Part shown: in pieces, positions 1 to 14,200 of the stretch
Layout: each line of letters starts with the position of its first letter
How positions within the stretch are numbered: position 1 is the first letter of the stretch
Origin: Lepisosteus oculatus
Lineage: Eukaryota > Chordata > Actinopteri > Semionotiformes > Lepisosteidae
Assembly (NCBI RefSeq): GCF_040954835.1
Contig: NC_090703.1
Span: 19,853,444 to 19,917,443, forward strand
Reading direction: 5' to 3'
DNA length: 64,000 bases
Made by a program: the position numbers and the translations under genes
The notes under the pieces: model-generated
Database searches by the model: none
Seen by the model: the letters and a program-made list of their open reading frames with translations, nothing else
Told to the model about the DNA's origin: nothing

Positions 1-3000
1 AGATGTTTGTTTGTAGAAGGGGTTTGAACTTTGTTTCTGTTTATGGAATTATTTGAAAGTACATGGCATTGAATGGTCATCACTCAATACCCTTCTTGTT
101 TCAAAATACTTTTTTTTTAACGCACTTGACATTGTAATTTTCCTGAAAACATTTTCTGGCAGCTTCATTGTGGAGCTTGGACTTCAAATAACAGGACACA
201 CCTTTTCCTAAGGAAGTGTGCATACACAATGCAATAGCTATTATAACAATAACAAAAAATTAACAAAAAGGTAAATAGTGTACTGCAGATTTGTCATTCA
301 AGGAGCTAAGGAGTTGCCAAGAGAAATTGTTGTAGATACATATCATACATATGTTTCACTTGACAGAATGCTTTTCTGTTTCTACTTAATTAATATGGTT
401 ATAGCTGTGGTCTTCATATGCCCTTTTGAGCAACAGGAAAATAATACCCTTACCAATGCTTATGAGAATACATTGTACTCTTGTTTCTTTTTTAAAGAAC
501 AGAGGAGGTACTGTATTTATTGTGCAAAAATGTGCCGTGACAGCTGTCAGTATTTACAATATTGATCAGATGTATTTTAAGGAAATGTCAAAATGTCTAA
601 AGAAGCAAAAATGGGATAATTCCCATTACGTGGTAATGTGCACATGCATCAAAATAAGCTAACTGCATAATAATCACAGTGACATGTACAACCAACACTG
701 TTGTCTTCTTTTCCTTGTTCTCCATCTTCAGAGGTAACACAAGTATTTTTCTTGTTGATTTTTGTGTGCAAGTGCTTTGCATGTATTTTTAACTAGCGTA
801 CATGAGGCGACATGCTGTAAGATGTTTAAGAGGTAAATCAATATCACTTGTTGTCATGTTATTTCTGCGCCAGGAAGTTTATAGTTGCGGTCGGTGCCTG
901 AGATCGGTGGCAGGTAACAGTCAAGCACTTTAAAGACAAAGTTCCTTACTATAGTGCTGAGTGATGGTCATCCTGACCCTTGCTGGTTAATTATTAGCAA
1001 TATTTGCCTTTTCAAGAAATGTTCTGATGTTCCTATATAACATATAGTATGCATGTGGTCCTACAATAGATGTAATGTTGTCTGTATTTAGTACTCAGCA
1101 GCAGTAGAAATATAAGGGCATTTTTGTTGCTTGGCTAAACAAGACAATGGTAGCTACAAAGAACTTTGTGATTTGCAATTTAGGTTTAATAGGTGAATAG
1201 GTTTAATTTCCTTTGTCCACACATATAATGAGAGTTAAAGGTACCCATTTACTATTGCATCAGTTTCTTGCATAGTTCAATCAGGAGTTTGCATGATAAA
1301 CCTTAGAAAACTGTAAAAACTCCAGCATCTTTATTATGAAAGAAAAATATATCTTTAACTTACTAGTAAATACATTTTAATATTCATTTTGACAAAACAA
1401 ATATTATTGCTTTTTGTTTCTGTCATATACTTTCCTTTACAAGGTTTTTCCAAAGTGAAACATGTTATGGCAATCAGGGTGTTGTTTCTGTTCCAGTGAA
1501 TGTGCATCACTTGATCAGAGTGGCACTGAACGCCGGAAAATTTTCCATTTTCACCGTGGAAAGTGGTATTCATATTGAGTAAGGTTTGCTCTAGTATGGC
1601 AGACAGGGCAAGACAGGAAGAAGAATATATAACATTCTGACATGGCGTTTTACAGGTCAAAGACTTATAGACACGATTCCGTAAACTGATAAATACCGAT
1701 GCTGATTTATCAGCTTCTTCAGTGAGATCCTGTTTCTTTTCTGTTTTTTAAAACTCATTTTAAAGCTCAGTTTCTGACAATAATGTACATAAATCTGAAA
1801 AAGTGTTTTTCACCAGAAGTAAAATGAAGATGGCTCGCAATTGTAGCCAGGTTGTGTCACTACTTCTGAACTTCTGGCCATTGGAATTTCTTGATATCTA
1901 TTTCAAACGCCTTTTTTTTTTTAAAGACTCGTCTCTCCTGCACCCACACCCTCTCAGGACAGAATGGGACAGCTAGACACACCTCTTCTGACACACCCAC
2001 CCAGTCATTCATCATTAGGTGTCTCCTGACAGGAGAGCTAACACCAGCTGGAGGAGCAGTGCATTGCTGGTAATGCTGAAGGTTGCTGAACTCACAGCAT
2101 TCTTGCAGTTGCCTTGCAGTGCCAGTGTAGACAGTGACAATCCATAAGTGACACAGCTCCCACTCGAGCTAGTGGTCTATGGTCTCAAGCATAGAGCTCA
2201 TCCTGCACTCCAAGCAATGCCTTTCCTTGTTGAACAGGTAGAAAGCCTTTGCAACAAATTTCTGACTCAAGTCCCTTCTTCAATTACCTAAAGATTCTAA
2301 AACCAGAGGTTGCAGCTTGTTTTCACAAAGTTGTGGCTCCCTACCCTGAGAGCTCTGAACTTGAGAGTGAAGGATACTCTGGTGAAGTAGCTTGGTGATG
2401 TGTGGTGATCTTTTATATGAAACAATGAGTAACCTTTATAGAAGTTTAATTTCAACATCGTTAAGGTGGAGGTTCTTTAAAAGACCCATCTTATATAATA
2501 AGGGAAGGCATAGTTACATACTGTACATAGTTATTTTTGCCTTCCCAGATTAATGAATTAAAAGCGTTATTGTGATCCTCTGAGTCATACACACCCCACG
2601 CCCTGTTCTGCGCCATATTTTTGGCTTTTAAAACAGCTTGGAAATATTCATATTCATAAAATATTTCAGTATAAGAGACTTGGTTAACACATTTTTGTGA
2701 CAAGCAACAGCAAACTTTTATCACCTGTTATCCTATTCAAAACATGAATATTTTCATGATCTGATTACTTTTTATTTGTATTACATTGTGAGGTGATAGG
2801 TCTGAAGTGGCTTGATTCACAGAATTCTTTGTTGTCCACTGGTGCCTATACTGTTTGCACAGCAAGTAAATGTGTTTTTCTTTATGTGATATTTGTTTTA
2901 AGTATGAAAGTGTGAGATCACAATAAGTGATCAAAACTAACTTTAGGTGATCTAATCACGTTTTAAAACTGCAGCCAAATTTGTTCAGCATACAAGCCCA

Positions 3001-6000
3001 AATTCCCATCATCAGTGAGTAATTTTCTACAAGCATTTACATTTTGATTCCAGAAAAACTGTGCTCTTCTGTAACAGCAGATGATGCGGATATTTCTGCA
3101 TCGTGGAGTAGCATGTGAAGTCTACGTCTAACTGGTTTTATCTCCACTTCCATTTCCATAAACTAGATTAACTTGGTGAAGGGGAATGACAAAACAGTCT
3201 GACCATGTGGTGTACTAAAAAGACAGGATTTATTATCATGTACCAATTCACACATTTAGAATGATTTGTTTTAGGGTCAGGGTAAAAAATTAGGGTACAA
3301 TCTAGAGGTGGAAAACGTTGTGTAAAATGCACCTGGTTGCCTGTTATTTGGACCTCACATTCACAAAGGTGTGTGCCCGAAATCCTCAGAAGAGCTCCTT
3401 TCCCACAGGGAAGGTGTGGAACTGGCTGTATCAAAAGCTCTGGGCCAATATTTCTTGTGAAACTTTAATATTAACTTGTTTTTAACAATAAGTAATTCAA
3501 CACAGTACTTTCAAAGCATGTGTGGCAATACAATTGTGCTACACTTAACACCTTGCACATAAAACAAGCCTATTCTTATTCTGAGACACACCCTGAGCAC
3601 ATGTAATGTTTAATGGAACTACGAGGTGTTTATTTAGGAACAGTGTGGCCTAGATACTGTATTCTGTTCTTACAGATTCTCCACACTGATTTGTTTACCT
3701 ATGAATAACTCTTTCTGGTAAAACAAAGAACTGGGTTTTACTGGCTGAGTACCTTCCCGATTGTTTGCTTATATGTTGTTGTGTTGTAGTGGAATGTTAT
3801 CACAAATAGTAAGCTCTGTGCAGAGCACACATTCACCAAAGGCAAAGCTTCTGTATTGGTAAGCTCAAATAAAAATCAGGAAATGGACTGCGCAGTGTGG
3901 GAGAAACACACACAAATACAAAAAAGCATGTGAATGAAATTTTGGTTTGCAAAAGCATGTGAATTAAAATACATGGAAACCACTTGTCTTGAGTTGGTGT
4001 GGGCTCTGGCAGTTGTCCGTGTTCCCGACAAGCACTCCAACCTCTGAAAAGCCATTCTGATCAAGTTTGACCAGCTATTCTAGACTGTCCTTTTCTCTAG
4101 GTATTGACCCCAGTCAATGGAGACAGCAATTCCACTTTGCTTGTGAGACACACGCAACAGAATATGCAATATTTGTGCTAATAGTTGAAAACAATACAAT
4201 AAATTGTACGAGTATGATTCTAATCTGTAATATAAAACCCAGCACAGCCCAGAATACCAGGCCATTTAGCTTGTGGATGCAGACAAACATGCTCCTAATA
4301 TTTTATGACTGCTTTCACTGGTCCCCCTTTTATTTTCCTTGCACAGTCTCATGAGACTAAATGTGCTGCTAAAGTAGTTTAATTCCATAAGGCATGTATG
4401 CACTGCGCATTTTGGGAAACAAAAATGCTATACATGAATCACGCACATTAGTCTCCTTGAGTGCAAGTGGAAAATACATATTTAATTATATAATAGAGCA
4501 ATTCTGGAATGTAGAAGGAATTTTAATATCAGACCAATTACAATGCAGTGTTCCATCTCCAGAAAAGAATTATAACAGTTAATACTGTCTGCTGCTGGCT
4601 CTGTTTGTTTTGGTGCCTTACCTCATCATTGACATTGCTCCAAGTTCTGACACATGTAAATTGTTTCAGAATCTTTGGGTGGTGTTTCAATTTATTGTAA
4701 TTTTTCACAAAGAGGTTAATTCTGCCTTGCAGCTTGAGGATTCTGGCCTGGGGTGCTTTCTGTGTGGAGGTCATCCCGTGTCTGTGTGTGTTTTCTCCAG
4801 GGGCTCTGGTTTCCTCCTACCTGCTGGCTAGATTAATTGGTGTGTCTCTGTTGACAGTGTATGTGCCCTGCAATGCGCTGACAGCTTGTTCAGGGTGTAG
4901 CCCTGCCTTCTATCCTGTATCTCCACAATGGGCTCTGAGCTGCTGCAGTGTTTACCTAGAGCTGGCTTTCTGATAATGAATGGATAGTTTAGAAAGGAGC
5001 AGGGTGATTTTTCTTACTAAAAATGTCATAAAAATCATTTGGACAAATTGTGTATATTATTAAAAACAGATTAAGACAAAAGGTGCTGGTCAACAAAAGA
5101 AAGTGTTTGGAATAACTGCATTTTAAAATGCAGCCTCTTTGATACTGTTGCTTCTCCTTTTGCTGGTAACACAAGCCTAATTGGAAGGTTCAAAAATTAA
5201 TGACTGAAGACCCAGAAACATTCATTGTTTCTGGAGGATGTTTTGCGTGGCTGGTCACACAACTGCGGATAGAATTTATTATTAAAAGGCAGCTTTCCTA
5301 TTTAAGATATACATTTATTTAATGTTTACCACACAGTGTTTCCATAAACAAGAGCAACATTTAACAATATGATTGATAAAGCTAAAGCACAATAGATCCT
5401 TGCTAGCTAAAAGTATCAAATTAAACTAATTTACTATTACTATTTAATTATATTCTGCTTTGAGATTCTAAGGCTGTTCTGCTGAAATGCAGACTTCAAC
5501 ACAAATTTTCATTGGATGTTACAGTCTCTTTGGACTCGCCTACATTAACATATCTTACATATTTGTGAGAGGACGGCTGGACATTTTTCATGGAATAAAG
5601 CAATCTTTTCAAAGAGGCAATTCTGGCAGATTCCAGTTTTTGTTTCTGACCGTTGTGTGCAGGACAAGCGTTTTTTCTTAAAAACGTAGGCAAGTTGGGC
5701 GCGTGTATGCACCAAAACAGGAAAAACAATTTAATCACTCGTTGTTTTTGCTCTGATGTAATTACAATGAAAGCCTGAAGATGTCAGTGCATAACATCCA
5801 GACTTAAAAAAAAAACGTATTTAACCAATTTGAGTCAACTGTTTTTCTAGGAAATCATCCATACAAAATAAATCTAAACTTACATGTCAGTAAGACTTTA
5901 CAAATTGGTCTACATTCCCCATTTGATGAGCTCATTATGACCTAATCATGTTAATGAAACCACGTTAGTTTACACACGGTATTCGTTAGTTTACACACTT

Positions 6001-8639
6001 CTAGAGCAGCCCTTTGAAGGTCTCACTTGAATATAATTATTTCATTGGTAGGAAAATTAAAACCATGAAGTTCACTTCCAGTTTTTATTTAATATTCTTA
6101 ACTGGTAATGTGACAAAAATTTAAAAAATACATCAGGTCAAGAAAATAAGGATTTTGTATTTATCAAAACAAGATAAGAATTTGTTAAGTTTCTCCTCAG
6201 CTGTGTGCTAACATGAAGTACTACAGCAGGGTTCTCTTAACTATCACTTGGAGTGTAACAACATTACAGGATTCTGTTTCAGGTTCTTGGGATGATGCCA
6301 GGCAACTTCTCTGATCTCCTAAAAGTATATTTAGACGAGAATGTTGGGTCTCAGTCTGCCAGTCCAGAATTACAGTGCCTTGCAAGATTTGCTCACCAGC
6401 ACATGCCAAATGTTTGCTGAACTGGCCTACTTCAATCAACTAAAGTTTAAAAATCAATGCTTAAGAAGATCAGATCACCAATAAGGTGATTTTCTCAACT
6501 GATTTCTAATCATTTGTCATGCAAAGGAACAGCTACCTGGATGTGTGACACCATCAGAGCCACTGGCCCAAGTATTAGATATTACATTCAAAGTACTGCC
6601 TTCCTTGGAAATAAATCCTCTGATATTTATCCTATATTCAGTCCAAGTGTGTTAGACAACCAATGGCTAGGAAAATTGGTTGATAATATGTCATTGTGTA
6701 GCTATCACCTTGACCTGTCTTTTTGTTCCTGTCATTTAATAGATACAGTTACATAAAACAATTACTTCTCCAAAGTATTTCAGCTTGGAAAAAAAACATT
6801 CTAATGAGACTGATGTCATTGATGCAATGACTCTGCAGATTCTAAAGACTGACTAGTGTCAATACATTGATTAATGCAGCTCCTGTTTTCGCGATTTAAA
6901 TGCCTCACCGGTGTAGGTTTTGCAATGTTTGCAGTTCTAGTAAAATGCTGATATTTAAAATTCTACTGGTGTTCAAACCAAAATTATTTCACTATATAAT
7001 GGTGCATTACATAGTTTCTTTAATGTACCGTCCATAAGTATATAATTTCTAAATTCACAACATTTTAGAATGTATTAATCATCTTGCAGTTTTAAAATGG
7101 GAAATTACCAAACTTAATACATTGGAAGCTCAAGTCTGTTAAGTACAAATACATGTAAAAAAAACCTCAGGATTCCTGTATGATTTTGTATGCAATTTAT
7201 TATACCTTGTCAGATTAACATGTTGTTACATTACATCCTTGTGGATTTAAATTTGATTCCATCTTCTCAGTGCCACTTTGAGAACACAGGTACCTTTAAA
7301 TCTTAAAACAGATTTGTCTGATTGTTGCTTCCTCTTTGGTCTTGTTTGTATTTTATGTAGTATATAACTTGAAGAAGCCTATAACATACTTTGTTGAAGT
7401 ATACTATACAGTATATCCAATACACACTGCATATGTACACATTCATATAAAATACCAGAGTAGGAGTGTAATAGTTTATGACATACAGATAAATGAAAGA
7501 AAACTGAACTCACAAAAGTGATTCCATTATCCTTTTCAGCAGCCTAATAAATAAGCAATTGAAACCTTTAGCACTTACAGACCAGTTATACCCTATTTAG
7601 GATTCATTAGTGCAGTAATGAAACAACATCCTGACCACGCTATTGCGGTTTTTCATATTGTAAATATATATTGCAGTATACAAGGTATAGCATTTACATC
7701 ATTCTACTAAAAACATTTGCCCTTTTCATGTGTTATGTCAAAACAAACAAGCACAGAAAAACAATAACAGGTCTACTAAAAATATAGTGTAAACAATATA
7801 GTTAAATTATAGTGAGCTTAATTTATTAATTAATTGTTTGCAGTTCTGTGATGATAAGCTTGCAATAGGTCAATGACAGCCAGTCCATATTTATCAAAAT
7901 ACATTTCCACTACATTCCTTTAAGCAAGCATAGCACATTATTGCAGACTGCAATCAGACAGGTTCTCTGCAGATCCAGCACTGAATACTTTCCATTGTCA
8001 GGGCCACTGACAGAAAATCACTGAAATGCAAGTGCAGTAATGGTTATGAAGATAACTGCTCTTAATCAGCAGTGAAGCTTCACTGTAATGACATAAAAAA
8101 GGAGCTAAAAAGTAACCTTTAGTAAAGAAGTCTTTTGGGATTCTTGATGGCTTAGAAACAAATTTAGACAACTGAAAATAAACCCTTTTTTACACATGGA
8201 GCATGTGGAAAAACAAACGACATATACTTAAATGCAAGAAAAAAAACTCCAAACTCCTTTATAAAGTAGATTACTGTTAGTCTCTTGGCTTTATAAGTGA
8301 ATGTTAAATGTTTGTCTCTAGGAGTGGGTGTGCTTCACTTTCTGTAAAATATAGAAGGAATCCCATTTAATGCAACTAAAACCTGTAGTCACAAGTAAAC
8401 AGCAATGAGGGATGTGAGGGATCTGTTTATCATCCAGAGTGAGTGTGGGTGTGTTCTGTTGCGCGTCCCGTACTTGTTTAGCAGAGTTAATTCTGGACAG
8501 TGATCAGTTCTGAAAGGCCTGCATGTCATCACATCGTAAATAATATCACAGACTAAAAGCTCTGGAGCCTGAACCGAGTGCCTGAGCAAAGTCATATAAC
8601 TTCAGATGCTGTTTATAATTTCCTCCAAGACTTGTGTAT
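1..8639. other. No gene recognised: upstream DNA or ahnak2 intron 1
   Basis: AT-rich sequence with only short frames lacking family motifs. The V-SINE-like fragment at 4733 is the one clear repeat. A 15-bp direct repeat (CGTTAGTTTACACAC) lies at about 5963 and 5986. I looked for the missing first ahnak2 exon, expected to encode a short Cys-containing start, and did not see it. Confidence 0.6.
4733..4950 (+). mobile_element. Degenerate V-SINE-like fragment
   Basis: It contains GGGGTGCTTTCTGTGTGGAG, GTGTTTTCTCCAGG, CTCTGGTTTCCTCCTACC, TAATTGGTGTGTC and CAGGGTGTAGCCCTGCCTTC, in V-SINE order. The head and 3' end are lost. Confidence 0.5.
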
Positions 8640-9150
8640 TATGTTCCATAATATTTAAAGGCAGTAATCTAAGTGTTTGCAGCAAACCCTTGAATTCTTT
8701 TGCGATATTACAGTATGGGAATATCCAAAAGCCCTTCTGGTCATTCCAGGATCAAGCAGAGGGTATTATGATTGTCATTTATTGCACTTCTTGAAGAAAG
8801 TGTCTTGTCATTTATGCTGGAGAAACAAGCTGACAGATCGTGTTAGAGCAGTCAAGGTAACAGACCTCCAAGTTTACCTCCCACAATCAGGACATTTCTG
8901 ACCTCTCTGTCTGCTGGTGTCCTTCCATGTCAACTTAAAGACACCTACAAAAGAATTTCCAGTTCACTCTCCCCCTTTTCCTGCCCAACTTTTTCCTTGC
9001 ACTTACTGTTCTTGTCAGTATAAACCCGAAAAAAGGTTCCGCAGTCAAAACATGGAATGTATTTCACACTGTTTTCTTCGCTTTTCAGTGTAGAATTCAC
9101 CCCTGCTTGTTCCTTTTGGTGTACAGGGGATATGCTGACATTAACTTGCC
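8640..9150 (+). mobile_element. Old Penelope-like element remnant (GIY-YIG end and tail)
   Basis: Around 8776-8860 the frames give IYCTS, KKCLVIYAGET and DRVRAVK, resembling the GIY-YIG nuclease end of PLEs. DISDLSVC follows near 8891-8914, and a decayed tail lies at about 9030-9145 (GGTTCCGCAG, CTTTTCAGTGTAGAAT, CTTGTTCC, ATGCTGACA). It is much older than the 38-40 kb copy. Confidence 0.5.
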
Positions 9151-10357
9151 TGTGTTTTTAATGTGCAAGAACACAAAACTTGTGACTACACGTTTACATA
9201 AAGGGCACATTTTTATAAATTAAAATGAGAACAGTGACTGATAAAACGTGATAAAAATTCTGAAATAACATTTATGATGGTTAGCATCTGCAAATTGATT
9301 TTTTACAATTCCTCTTCCTCACAATTTTCCTGACCAGGCCAAATGACTGTAAGTCTATCCTCATGATCAATATTATGGATCAGATAACAAGAACTGCAGG
9401 CACCAGTAGACTGCTTTGTCTCTTGGGATTTCTTTACTGAAAATGCTGCATTAATCTATTATGCAGCTGCGGTATGTGTTTTAACATGACTGCAGTGATT
9501 ACACTAAATCTTGCTTCTGGTGCGGCAGAAGAATACTTTAATAGCTTTGCTAAACTTGGAAACCCAAAATATTTTCACTTCTTGGAAGCATGCTCTGAGC
9601 TATGAGGCGTGATTAGTAGGAGTGAAAGATTGTGCAATCTAACTCTTTTTTTTTTGGAAAGTTATAAAGCATAATTGTAAAAAGCTTTTACAGTTTTTAT
9701 TGAACAGTCAGTAATTCAAATAATAATCACCAATAATTCATCAAAAATTAGAATCAAACTAAGAAGATAAGGACTATAACTAAAAAGAAGACTTTTGGCC
9801 GATTCAGCTTGTGCAGTTACTAGTAGTCTATTAATCCAAGAGTCTCAGCCAGCTGTTTATCGAGCAATCACAGAGAATCTGCTTGAAAAATGGCTAGGGA
9901 GTTGGTTCCAGGGTTACAGTTTCTCTACAGCAAATAATATTTGCAAGGGCCAAATCATCAAAAACTCAGAAAGACACAACATTTTCAGGCATAAAGCAAT
10001 TTAACAATACGGAATATTGGCCATGCATTGGCTGAACTACTCTTGTATAAACTGTAGGAGAATCATAGGATAATCACAAGCTGGGGAGTAAAGCACAGCA
10101 GTCTTGTTATGCTTCTCCTACACCCCATGACTCTTCTGCCTGCAGTAAACAGCACATGTGAGAGGTCTCAATGTGAATGCGCTAAAGAAACCTCAGCACA
10201 TTTGCAAAACACATTTTGATATCACAGGTTTTATGTCCCCTGACACTACTTTGTGAGTCACTCATCTTCTTTCTATAATTTAATTTTTACCAAAAGAGAA
10301 TGTAACTTTCACTTCTGAAACGCTACAGTTAAAGAACAATTCCATGTAGAATATTAT

Positions 10358-10480
10358 CACACCTGAAGAAGGCTTCACAGCTGAAACGTTGTGCTTTCTC
10401 TCTTCTCTTTTCAGCATGGAATAAACCTATTGTTCCTTTACAGACTATGCATGCTGACGCAGCTACCCACCTGAACTAGA
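10358..10480 (+). mobile_element. PLE tail with hammerhead-like core
   Basis: This is the best preserved tail copy: ACCTGAAGAAGGC, TGAAACGTTGTG, CTTTTCAGCATGGAATAAA, then GCTGACGCAGCTACCCACC. CTGAAGA (10363-10369) and GAAAC (10383-10387) flank a short hairpin, recalling a hammerhead ribozyme core. No coding part remains next to it. Confidence 0.6.
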
Positions 10481-10834
10481 ATATTATCATATTATGTGAG
10501 ACACATTCTTGTTGTCATAGGCATATTGACATTTTGAACACATATGGACATACTGTATGCATGTTTGAGTTTGAGTCGGTTATTCTTGAGAACATAAGTG
10601 ATGTGCTTACGCATTTGTGTTTTGGCAAAACTAGTTGTCTTGCTCTGAAGGACTGCAGTATAATCTGTAGTCAGTGTCAGTATGTCCTGACACATAATCT
10701 GTAGTAGGGAGTCCTTTCATGTGAGGTCAGAATCATATATCGTTAAACTTGAATTTCCTCAGTGTTATTGGAACTTTTTACTGTATGTTTATCTAGCTCA
10801 CGATACAACATATTATCCAAGTAATAGTGTTGCT

Positions 10835-10910
10835 TTCCTTTTTTAATTGTAAAGTGCTTTGAGGTGTCTTGATATGAATGCCATTAAGTAAAACAATAAT
10901 AAATGTATCT
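10835..10910 (+). mobile_element. L2-like LINE 3' tail
   Basis: TGTAAAGTGCTTTGAGGTG followed by ATTAAGTAAAACAATAATAAA resembles the 3' tail of the L2 copy at 45359-45430. Only the tail remains. Confidence 0.45.
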
Positions 10911-11164
10911 CCAATAGGGTTTGTTTTGTCTGGTGACTGGCTATAAAGAGGTAAAATGACACTGGGCCTATATCTCGGAAGTGCAATAGCATAGACAAGA
11001 GTAACTTTCTGATAATCTTAATGCTGTAGCTACAGTAAATCTATACACAGTTGCCATGCAGTCATATGAGTAACAGCAGTCTAAAGCAATGTGACATCTG
11101 TAAAGACAGAAATCCAGTATGTCTGTGCTTCGGTTTTTATGAGCTATATCTCATCCTTCAACAG

Positions 11165-11214
11165 GGTCTGGAAGGCAGCTGAAGGGACCAGAACCGGACA
11201 ATGAATATGATTCT
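11165..11214 (+). CDS. ahnak2: ahnak2 exon, first visible coding exon
   Basis: The exon follows an acceptor ending TTCAACAG and ends at TCT before GTAAGT. Two leading bases complete a split codon, then 16 codons read [16 protein letters not shown]. Human AHNAK2 has SGRQL at the equivalent place near its N-terminus. The other two frames meet stops. It is short, but strong splice sites and family similarity support it. Confidence 0.75.
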
Positions 11215-14200
11215 GTAAGTTGTATTTGTTATTTTTTTATGAACATTCCAGTGAAACTTTGACATTTTATTTAGAAGATTTTAAACCCACCTCTACAGCC
11301 CTCCATAGTTAATTACAATGAACCCTAGCCTGACATTGTGAAGTTTTACGTTTCTTAATTTCACTGTTCAAGCATAATAGAAAAACAGTATTTTGATTAA
11401 ATTTAATAATCAAATAATTATTAATAACAATAATAATAATTAATAACAACTTCTAATTTAGGTTGAAAATGTACAGTACTTAGTGGTTTTTAATTTGATT
11501 TACTATTTTAATATCAGCTACACAGTCACATGATATTAAAATATGCTGCTTCACTCCGGACTTGATGAATTGTCTATATTATGGCCCATGGTCGCCACCT
11601 AGTGGTTATATATTTTTGCAGTCAATGTGATAGAAATGGGAACAACTATGCTTTTTTGCATTTTCAGAAGGCTGATCATTCCAGATTTTGCTTATTTTGG
11701 TAGTCCACAGCTGCTTCTCTAGGCACTTTTACATGAAGCGAAAATTGCAGGTAAAAGATTGTAATTTCACTTTAACAAAAGGATATTGCCTGTTCATCTG
11801 AAGCCGTCACTGCCACCCTGTAAGCAAGATTTATAAGTGTGCCTTGTGTGGACGGTGGTGAGATCACCTTGAACTGGACCCCAGGAAACAGACGCTGTGC
11901 CCTTCAACGACAGTGTATCATGCTGTGTGTTTCCCAGGTTGACGAGACCCTGGAATTCCTAGAAGAGGAACGACCTCGACCTCAAGGCTCCTCTCCAGTG
12001 TACGAGTGTCCCAGCACTGAGAAATACACAGACATAAACAAGCAGGTGAACCACCTGGGTTGTTAATATTTGACACCTCCATGGTGTGTGTGCTTGGTAT
12101 AGTTAAAATGTGGGAGAAGGAAAAAGGGATTTTTTTCATATACTGTATTTACAATATAAAAAACACATTTACATGCTATTATTTTCCTTCCTGTGGAAAA
12201 GCTGGATTTGAACTGTCATCACTGGATATACAGAGAATGACAGTTTGGTCTTTAACTTTTAAATGTTATCTGAAACCACAGTAAACATGTCCTGTTGTTT
12301 CCAGTTACAGCCGTGAGACTTGCTCGGAAACTTCAGATATCACTAGAAATCAGCTTTCTTGGTTTGTCTTGAGGAGTTTAGACTTTGAAATTAGGTTTTG
12401 CATGATTTATAAATAGGAAATAGATCTTTCAGAGCAGGACAAACTGGATGTGAAGGCTTTCATGTTAGAAAGGCCAAATGACAACCCGAGTTAAAAAGAC
12501 TTTAAAGCAGTGACATAATCAGGCTCTTGGTAAAAAGGAAAAGAACACACAGAAGTAATTTTAAATCTTATGGAGTTTACAGTATATAGTAGTAATGATA
12601 CTTGCTTCTTGGAAATGTCTACATAGGAACATTAAGACTCATTAAGAATGTTTCAATAATCTTACTGTTGAATTGATTATTCATCTGCACGCCATCATTC
12701 ACAACATTAGACTCTCCATCAACTGCTCTTACATCATGCAACTATTATCACAGTGCCCATTTTAATGAACAAACCTCCAACCTAACATGTTTGCATCATA
12801 CTGTCTTTTTTCATGTTTCTAGGGTGAAGAGGAAATATACGACCCATATCAGAAACATACTGACTACAAGAAAGTAAAAAGAGGTGGATTTGGGGCGTTC
12901 TTTGACAAGCACTTCTCTGCAAAAATGAGTCAAACAGAGGTGAGCAAGACAAGGAATTAGCAGGTTTGGCCAATTTCATAAGGACCTGGAAGAAATGGCT
13001 GGACATAATCCATGATCAATAAATTTCTTGCAACCAAACACGTACAATGGGCTGAAGGGCCTTCTCTCATTTGTCGTCCTTTTATGTTATTTTTCTGAAT
13101 GGCAAATTTATCATTTGATACTCAATGAGAGAATGATGGCAACAGGAAATAAAATGGTATACATGACTTCTTTAATTGGAGAGAATTACAGCCCACTAAT
13201 GACCAGAGACCGTCAGCTTTTCAGTCAAATGAGGTTCATGCAAGGCTGTTTGACAGGCAAAGTGAAGCGAAAAAATGTTTCTTAAATCTTATAAATGCAT
13301 GTCCCCTTTTAATCTGGACTCTTCATAAACAACTGACACTGAAAAATGTATTGTATCATATGTATAGATGTTTCCAAGAGATAAATGTTCTAGGGCAAAC
13401 AAAATGTTCAGTACAATATGTGCTAGTTTCAATCAATGTGAAATTAGAAAGCAGTGTGCAGAAACGCAGGCTTCATTTACATGCATCGCAATTTTGAATT
13501 CTGTAAAAATGAGAAGCATTTCCACTTGCAGTTAGAATATATTGCTGACATCCCAGTCATGTAAAGACAGGGGCTATGCCACAGGCAGGTTAGAGGTGAT
13601 GTTGTCCTGAAGGCTTATCAGAAATAGCAAAAGACTTGTTCGCATGTGCAGGAGGTAAAATGTGAACAAGCCGACAACAACATGAAAAAATGTAAAAACC
13701 CCTAGCAATCACACAAGTGTACACATTGACACTCACTGGTGGTTCCATCATGCCTCACTCAGCGCCCTGACTGAGGGGATACTGCCATCACCCCCATGAA
13801 AAGTTTACTGAAGCATAAGAATAACCTGTATACACTTTTCAAGCAACAAGGTAAACAGAACCACAAACTGTATCTGATTTTGCAGATTAATTCTGGCTAT
13901 TAATTTCCGGTGTTATAAAATATGTGGCCTGCTATAAGCTACATTTTTATGTCTTATCATGAGAAAGGTTCCAACGATGCTTTCTTCTTTCCTTTTAGGA
14001 ATTGCAGACAGCTGATGAATCAGAGTTAATTGTGAAAACACAGACAGAAGCATGTGCCAAAGGGCTGATTGTAAGTGGTGGAGGAAAAGAAGGCATATTT
14101 GTGAAGGACGTACTGCACGAGTCACCAGCATCAACGATTCCATGCATGAGAGAAGGTAATTTTTTATGAAGCTATTGACTTCAGTCAGTATATCTTCTAA

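Larger units (their letters stand above)
9151..11164. other. No gene recognised apart from repeats
   Basis: Contains the PLE tail at 10358 and the L2-like tail at 10835; the rest is unremarkable AT-rich sequence leading to the first visible ahnak2 exon. Confidence 0.6.

Noticed and set aside
5963..6000. Short direct repeat CGTTAGTTTACACAC as a CRISPR-like or regulatory array
   Set aside because: Only two copies in a eukaryotic AT-rich region; chance or a small local duplication.
11839..11937. Open frame running into the ahnak2 exon from upstream
   Set aside because: A TTTCCCAG acceptor sits at 11930-11937 and the upstream residues have no family match; it is intron read-through.
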